Shown here: positions 34,557-38,775 of the stretch, piece by piece | How positions within the stretch are numbered: the stretch's first letter is position 1 | Layout of the letters: each line of letters opens with the position of its first letter | Source: Punctularia strigosozonata HHB-11173 SS5 | Lineage: Eukaryota > Basidiomycota > Agaricomycetes > Corticiales > Punctulariaceae | DNA length: 38,775 nucleotides | Direction: 5' to 3' | NCBI RefSeq assembly: GCF_000264995.1 | Contig: NW_006767442.1 | Coordinates: 1,508,876 to 1,547,650 of the forward strand | Notes under the pieces: generated by a model | Seen by the model: the letters and a program-made list of their open reading frames with translations, nothing else | Told to the model about the DNA's origin: nothing | Database searches by the model: none | Program-made: the position numbers and the translations under genes

Positions 34557-37500
34557 ATGCTCATTGACGACAGCAAGAGCAAGGCACTAACGGACGCATC
34601 GTCTTCACGGGACGACGATGCCTCTGTCACCCTCGGCGGGCCCTCTATACGGGAACGACCGTTCAGCCAGGACACGACGCTTGGGCAGCCCTCCATCCGC
34701 CTTCCCAACGATCCACCACCGTCATTCTCGTCCGTGACCTACAACAACCCTACCACAGCCGGAGGAAGCCCGCGGAGGCGGCGGTTTCGCGAGTCGCTGT
34801 ACGAAATACCGACTCCGGGGACGGAGGTCAAGCGCCCGCCACGCTATGAACCAATTATCCTGAGGACATGGGCCGTGCTATTGATAGCGACCATCATGAT
34901 AGTTATGGCGATCGCGTTGGAAATCGGGGTGTTGTTGTCGATCAAACGCAATGGTGAGTTTTGCGTCCAACATTATTGGTGGGATGTTCATGGGCTCGGA
35001 TAGGGTTTGGGGTACCGGAGAAGAATGCTATCAGCTTCGCCAGCCCGGCGTTCTTGCTCGTACGTCCTCCGAATTAATCTCGGAGCGGTCTCTGACGCAC
35101 ATGTACTCTCACTAGTCGTTCGTTCCGACACTCCTCGTCGCACCCCTTGCATTTCTCTGGACCGTGACGGATTGGATGATCCGGTGGTATCAGGTCAGAG
35201 GAACAGTTACGATACAATCTGGTTGGAGGCTGATGCACGATCACAGCCTTATGTGACGCTTCTGCGGGGAAATGCCCCTGCAGGTGAATCTATCCTCCTC
35301 GACTACGTATGTTCTTCTCCTACTGCATATGCGTTCGGGCCGACCCACATGCTAACTTTTGTTTGACAGATTGCGCTGAAGTATGTCTCCCAGACTCTCA
35401 ACTTGTCGCCATCGGGTTCTAATGAGCTGTTACAGCAAGATTTTTGTTGTCAAACAATCGATTAAACATCGACACTGGCTGCTGACCGTGTCGACGTTGA
35501 CCGCTCTCGGGACGATCTTGTTCCAACCTTTGGCGGGTGCGCTCTTCGAACTCAGACAGACGCCTCATAACACCAGTGAGTATTGGGACTTCTGCTCCCC
35601 ATCCGATGGCCATCATTTTTGCTGATAATCGTGCTATTACGCCTAGCTACCACGGTCAAGAATGTAGACGGCGTTGGTCTCGCGCCCGACATCAGCACCT
35701 TCAACGCATTCGTTGCTGCAGCTGGGGTGAGTGTGCCTGCTTACACTGGTCACCTCGAACTAAAAGGGAGTTCATATGTGGGTTTCAGTTCGTCGAAGCA
35801 GCGGGTACGTGGATGTAGATATTGTTTAGCCTCTTTTCGAGCGAACTAACTTGGCCTCAAGTTTTCCACAATCTTACAGATCCTCCGTTTATCAACGGCA
35901 GCTGGGCATTGGCGGAATTCAAGGTTCGTCGAAGGCTGCGCACCAAGGTCGTCCGAGTCGCTAAAACCGAAATTCGCTCAGTATCCGCCCAACCCTGACA
36001 ACAACGCGCTTTCGGTGTCGGTCCCTTGTAAGCAATGCATATTTATCGCGAAGAGGTATGCTCAGAACACCTGATCAGCCATCGCCATCAATACGAGCGC
36101 GAACTGCTTCAAACCGGATTCTACCAACCCCATCAAACAATCCAGTGGTGATGTCACGATCTTTGTAGAGGGTTCCTCCTCGTTCGCCTCTGGGTGCTCC
36201 AACCAGGTCACTCTTAACCCCAACGACTCGGAACAGCAATACGGCGTCGAGGTGGCACAGTGCGGAGCTGTTCACACCGGCTACGATGGACAGGGTAACC
36301 AGCCGATCGAAAACGATACTGCTCCGGTCTTGTTCTGGTACTATCACGAAACGCCGTCCGGCCAGAATCAGGCTGCCGCTGTATACTGCGCTCCTAGCAT
36401 CACCGTGTTCAATGTGCAAGCGATGGTGAGCATCACCAACGGGTCGGTGATGAGGATCGAGCCGCAGGACAAGTATACGTCTAAGAACAACGTCACCGGA
36501 TCGCCTCAGAACGGGCAAGCACTCAATGGGTGAGCGACCGACCCCTGCTTCGTAGGAGGCTGCAGTGCTCACGTATCGCCATCCAGTTTGTTTGCCAACA
36601 CGGACTCCCTCACTAACTCCTTCGTGAAGGCTCGGCAAACTGCGACCAGCTCGGGCGTGCCTGGCGCAGTGTTCCGTTTTGCGGTACAGCAGGACGGCAC
36701 GGGCCAGTCGACCTTCAGCGATCCCAATGGTTTCCTCACGCTGACCCAGAACATCTATGCACGTCTCTCACATACTGTTCGGGACAAAGCTGATCGTGGG
36801 TTGGATTTGCAGACGCAGTTCCTGGCGATTGTTGCGAAGTCCGTGTACTTCGTTCAGGGTACCCCCGCCGAGCTCACTGCGGAGCTCACTTCGAACCTCC
36901 CGAGGCTGTTTATGAAGTGTGTGCCCTTCGTGCTTTCATCACGATCCGCGCTCATCGAATCATCCAGTGAACTCGCTGCGCATGGCCTGGCAGCGGCTCT
37001 CGGGCTTATCGGCATCATCGGCATTGTCGTTCACATCCTGCACCGACGCGCCCGGATGGGCTTGCACCTAACTGCCCCCCCAGGCTCGATCGCGGCAATC
37101 GTCTCGCTCACCTCGCGCTCCGGCTTCGGTGATCTTCTCCTGCCCTACGACGACGTCGACACCATCCGGCACAAGCTTGACGGGCTCCGGTTCAGACTCG
37201 ACAAGCGGACGGGCGCCATTGTCGCGGAGGAGGGCGACGATGACGACGACGAGGCGGTAGGGACTCGCGGACGGCGGAAGTCGGGCATGCCGCGCCTGCG
37301 AACAGCGGGGTCTGACGACATGCGCATGTCGCTGCTCGCGCCGGGCACGGTGACGGAGGCCGTGGCGGGCGCCGGGCAACGCCACGAACGAATGTCGACC
37401 GTGTCGGAGGGCGCGTCGTTGAGGCCGCAGAGCAGCCGGAATCGATCGTCCTCGTCGTCACGGCTATCGAGCTCGGTGGGGCAGCCGCCGCTGGGGTACA

Positions 37501-37580
37501 CGGACGTACCTTACCAGTGGGAACCTTTGCCATATCCCGTGCCTCCTAGTACGGAGAAGGACAAGCAGCATAGTCCATGA
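34557..37580 (+). CDS. DUF3433-family integral membrane protein
   Basis: Fungal multipass membrane protein of unknown function; 779 residues. Exons: 34557-34953, 35004-35059, 35116-35193, 35247-35306, 35370-35380 (11 nt), 35436-35575, 35647-35726, 35789-35804 (16 nt), 35862-35933, 35982-36027, 36079-36529, 36597-36916, 36968-37580; the total is a multiple of three. A disordered cytosolic N-terminus (about 90 residues) leads to PPRYEPIILRTWAVLLI and a first helix. Then come FVPTLLVAPLAFLWTVTDW, LLDYIALN, HWLLTVSTLTALGTILFQP, a large extracytosolic domain with several Cys (36079-36529), a helix AAALGLIGIIGIVVHIL, SRSGFGDLLLPYD and GLRFRLDKRTGAI, and a Ser/Arg-rich tail. The joined IALN|KIF across the 11-nt exon fits the family pattern. 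The 51-nt intron at 36917 is stop-free. Confidence 0.85.
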
Positions 37581-38055
37581 TACGTGGTTTTGTGCACCTG
37601 TTTCATATAGTAGATGGTCGTAGTGTTGTCGTTAGTTCCTTTGTTTACCCCCGGACATTTTCTCTGTGGCAATCGGCGGTCTCTGTAGTATGTGCATATG
37701 CTAGAAATGTGAACCCCCATGGGGCCCTCCATTCGGACCCTTTGTCCCAATATTAGGAACATGACAGTTACGCCGCGTGTCTTCCCTAGATCCCTCCTCT
37801 CTCGTGTGCACTACGCTTAGGCACTGTCGTATTGTAGCGCGCCCAACGCGAACACGCCCGCCGACGTCCGCACTGCCACGAACGAGTACGCCGGAACGAG
37901 CACGCCGCACTCCGTTATCCATCAGGAAACACACCCTCTGGGAATTAGTATCATAAAGGGGGGGAATGTCAAGTAATTACTGGACTATCCGTGCAGATAA
38001 AGCCATTTTGGGGCCTTTTACAGTATATAGGAACATATAGGAGCTAATAGGAGCA
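37581..38055. other. No supported gene
   Basis: Sequence downstream of the DUF3433 gene up to the dispersed repeat. Nothing recognisable. Confidence 0.5.
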
Positions 38056-38775
38056 CATAAGTACAAAAATGAGGATATCTGGAAGGTCCCCCTGAGCATT
38101 TGTCACAAAATGTTCACAAATATGTGAAATTTTATGAACTTTTTGGGCATATTTTGGTGATTTGTAACATCAATCATCTCTTCAATATGATATATTTTGG
38201 TTCAAATAACACCAGAAACCTCCAGACTTCATGTCACATCTTGTTAGATGTCTTCACAATTTGGTCATGTGTACTATCCATTCATCAGGTATCATAATTA
38301 CATTGTGCAGGAATATACATATGTATGATTCAATCTTCTTCTAATTGTGTCATATCTCATGGGGAGCCAAAACAGATGGCATTGATGCATTACATTACAA
38401 TAAACTCTATGGTTAGAGTTCAGCCGGCCATGGCGGATGCGTCGAGCCTGCTGCAATGAGCATGTCAAATCAACTGCGGCACACCCCAAGCGTGGGGTGC
38501 TGGAGTGGCATCGAGTGGGGCATGAGTAAAGCAGGTCGGGAGCAGCGGGCGAGAGACCAAGCGTAACCCATTGCTGGGAGCTTCCAGCACTGGAAACACG
38601 TGCCTTCGACCATGGGAGATGTGCAGCTTCAAGCACGGGGAGGCGAGGCAGGGTCAAGCACGGCAGCTGGGTAGATCGAGCACGGCGGCGAGGCGGGATG
38701 GAGCACGGCGCTGCTGCAGAGTCCAGCACTGAAGGCAAGGGTGGGGTCGAGCGACGGGGTGCGGCCGGGGTGGGG
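38056..38775. repeat. Dispersed repeat, copy 2 (CpG-depleted, runs off the window)
   Basis: Colinear with 10340-11036. The A/T-rich first half keeps TTTTTGGGCATATTTTGG and CCAAAACAGATGGCATTGAT. In the GC-rich half many CpG sites of copy 1 read TpG or CpA here: AGCGCGGGGCACCGGGGCGG against AGCGTGGGGTGCTGGAGTGG. The tail continues as degenerate GAGCACGG-containing units to the window end. No coding capacity seen. Confidence 0.75.

Noticed and set aside
1-38775. CRISPR arrays, bacterial operons, tRNA or rRNA genes
   Set aside because: Gene structure is clearly eukaryotic, no array-like repeats were seen and no tRNA or rRNA signature was recognised by eye.

Overview
The window reads as nuclear DNA of a filamentous basidiomycete, most likely an Agaricomycete. 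Genes are split by many introns of about 45-80 nt with GTRAGT-like donors and CTNAY branch points. The families also fit: DUF6534 membrane proteins, a secreted laccase, a DUF3433 membrane protein, a Cdc12-type septin, a phenol-hydroxylase-like flavoprotein and a UbiA prenyltransferase. All exon models were built by hand from splice signals and family motifs; none was checked against RNA or a database.

Layout. 0.9-5.1 kb: a tandem duplication carrying an unrecognised basic nuclear-type protein on the minus strand, intact in one copy and broken by one small indel in the other. 5.9-23.5 kb: an accessory block holding a decayed DUF6534 gene, an O-methyltransferase (+), a dispersed repeat, a truncated UbiA remnant, an intact DUF6534 gene, a phenol 2-monooxygenase-like gene (-), a nearly complete UbiA prenyltransferase (-) and a second type of DUF6534 gene. 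24.2-27.1 kb: two core-type genes facing each other, septin CDC12 (+) and a probable mitochondrial protein built from two repeats (-). 28-29.5 kb: another intact DUF6534 gene. 31.1-33.9 kb: a laccase with about 24 exons, apparently including a 1-nt exon. 34.6-37.6 kb: a DUF3433 membrane protein with 11-nt and 16-nt exons. 38.06 kb to the end: a second, CpG-depleted copy of the dispersed repeat.

How the genes may work together (inference): prenyltransferase, aromatic hydroxylase, O-methyltransferase and laccase are a plausible tool set for a prenylated phenol or quinone (meroterpenoid-like) product, but no scaffold-building synthase is in view. Four DUF6534 genes on one strand are interleaved with these enzymes; their role is unknown. 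Small frame lesions occur in several accessory genes, while the septin, DUF3433, laccase and mitochondrial-type genes read cleanly. This suggests gene turnover in the accessory part, although uncorrected assembly indels are possible.
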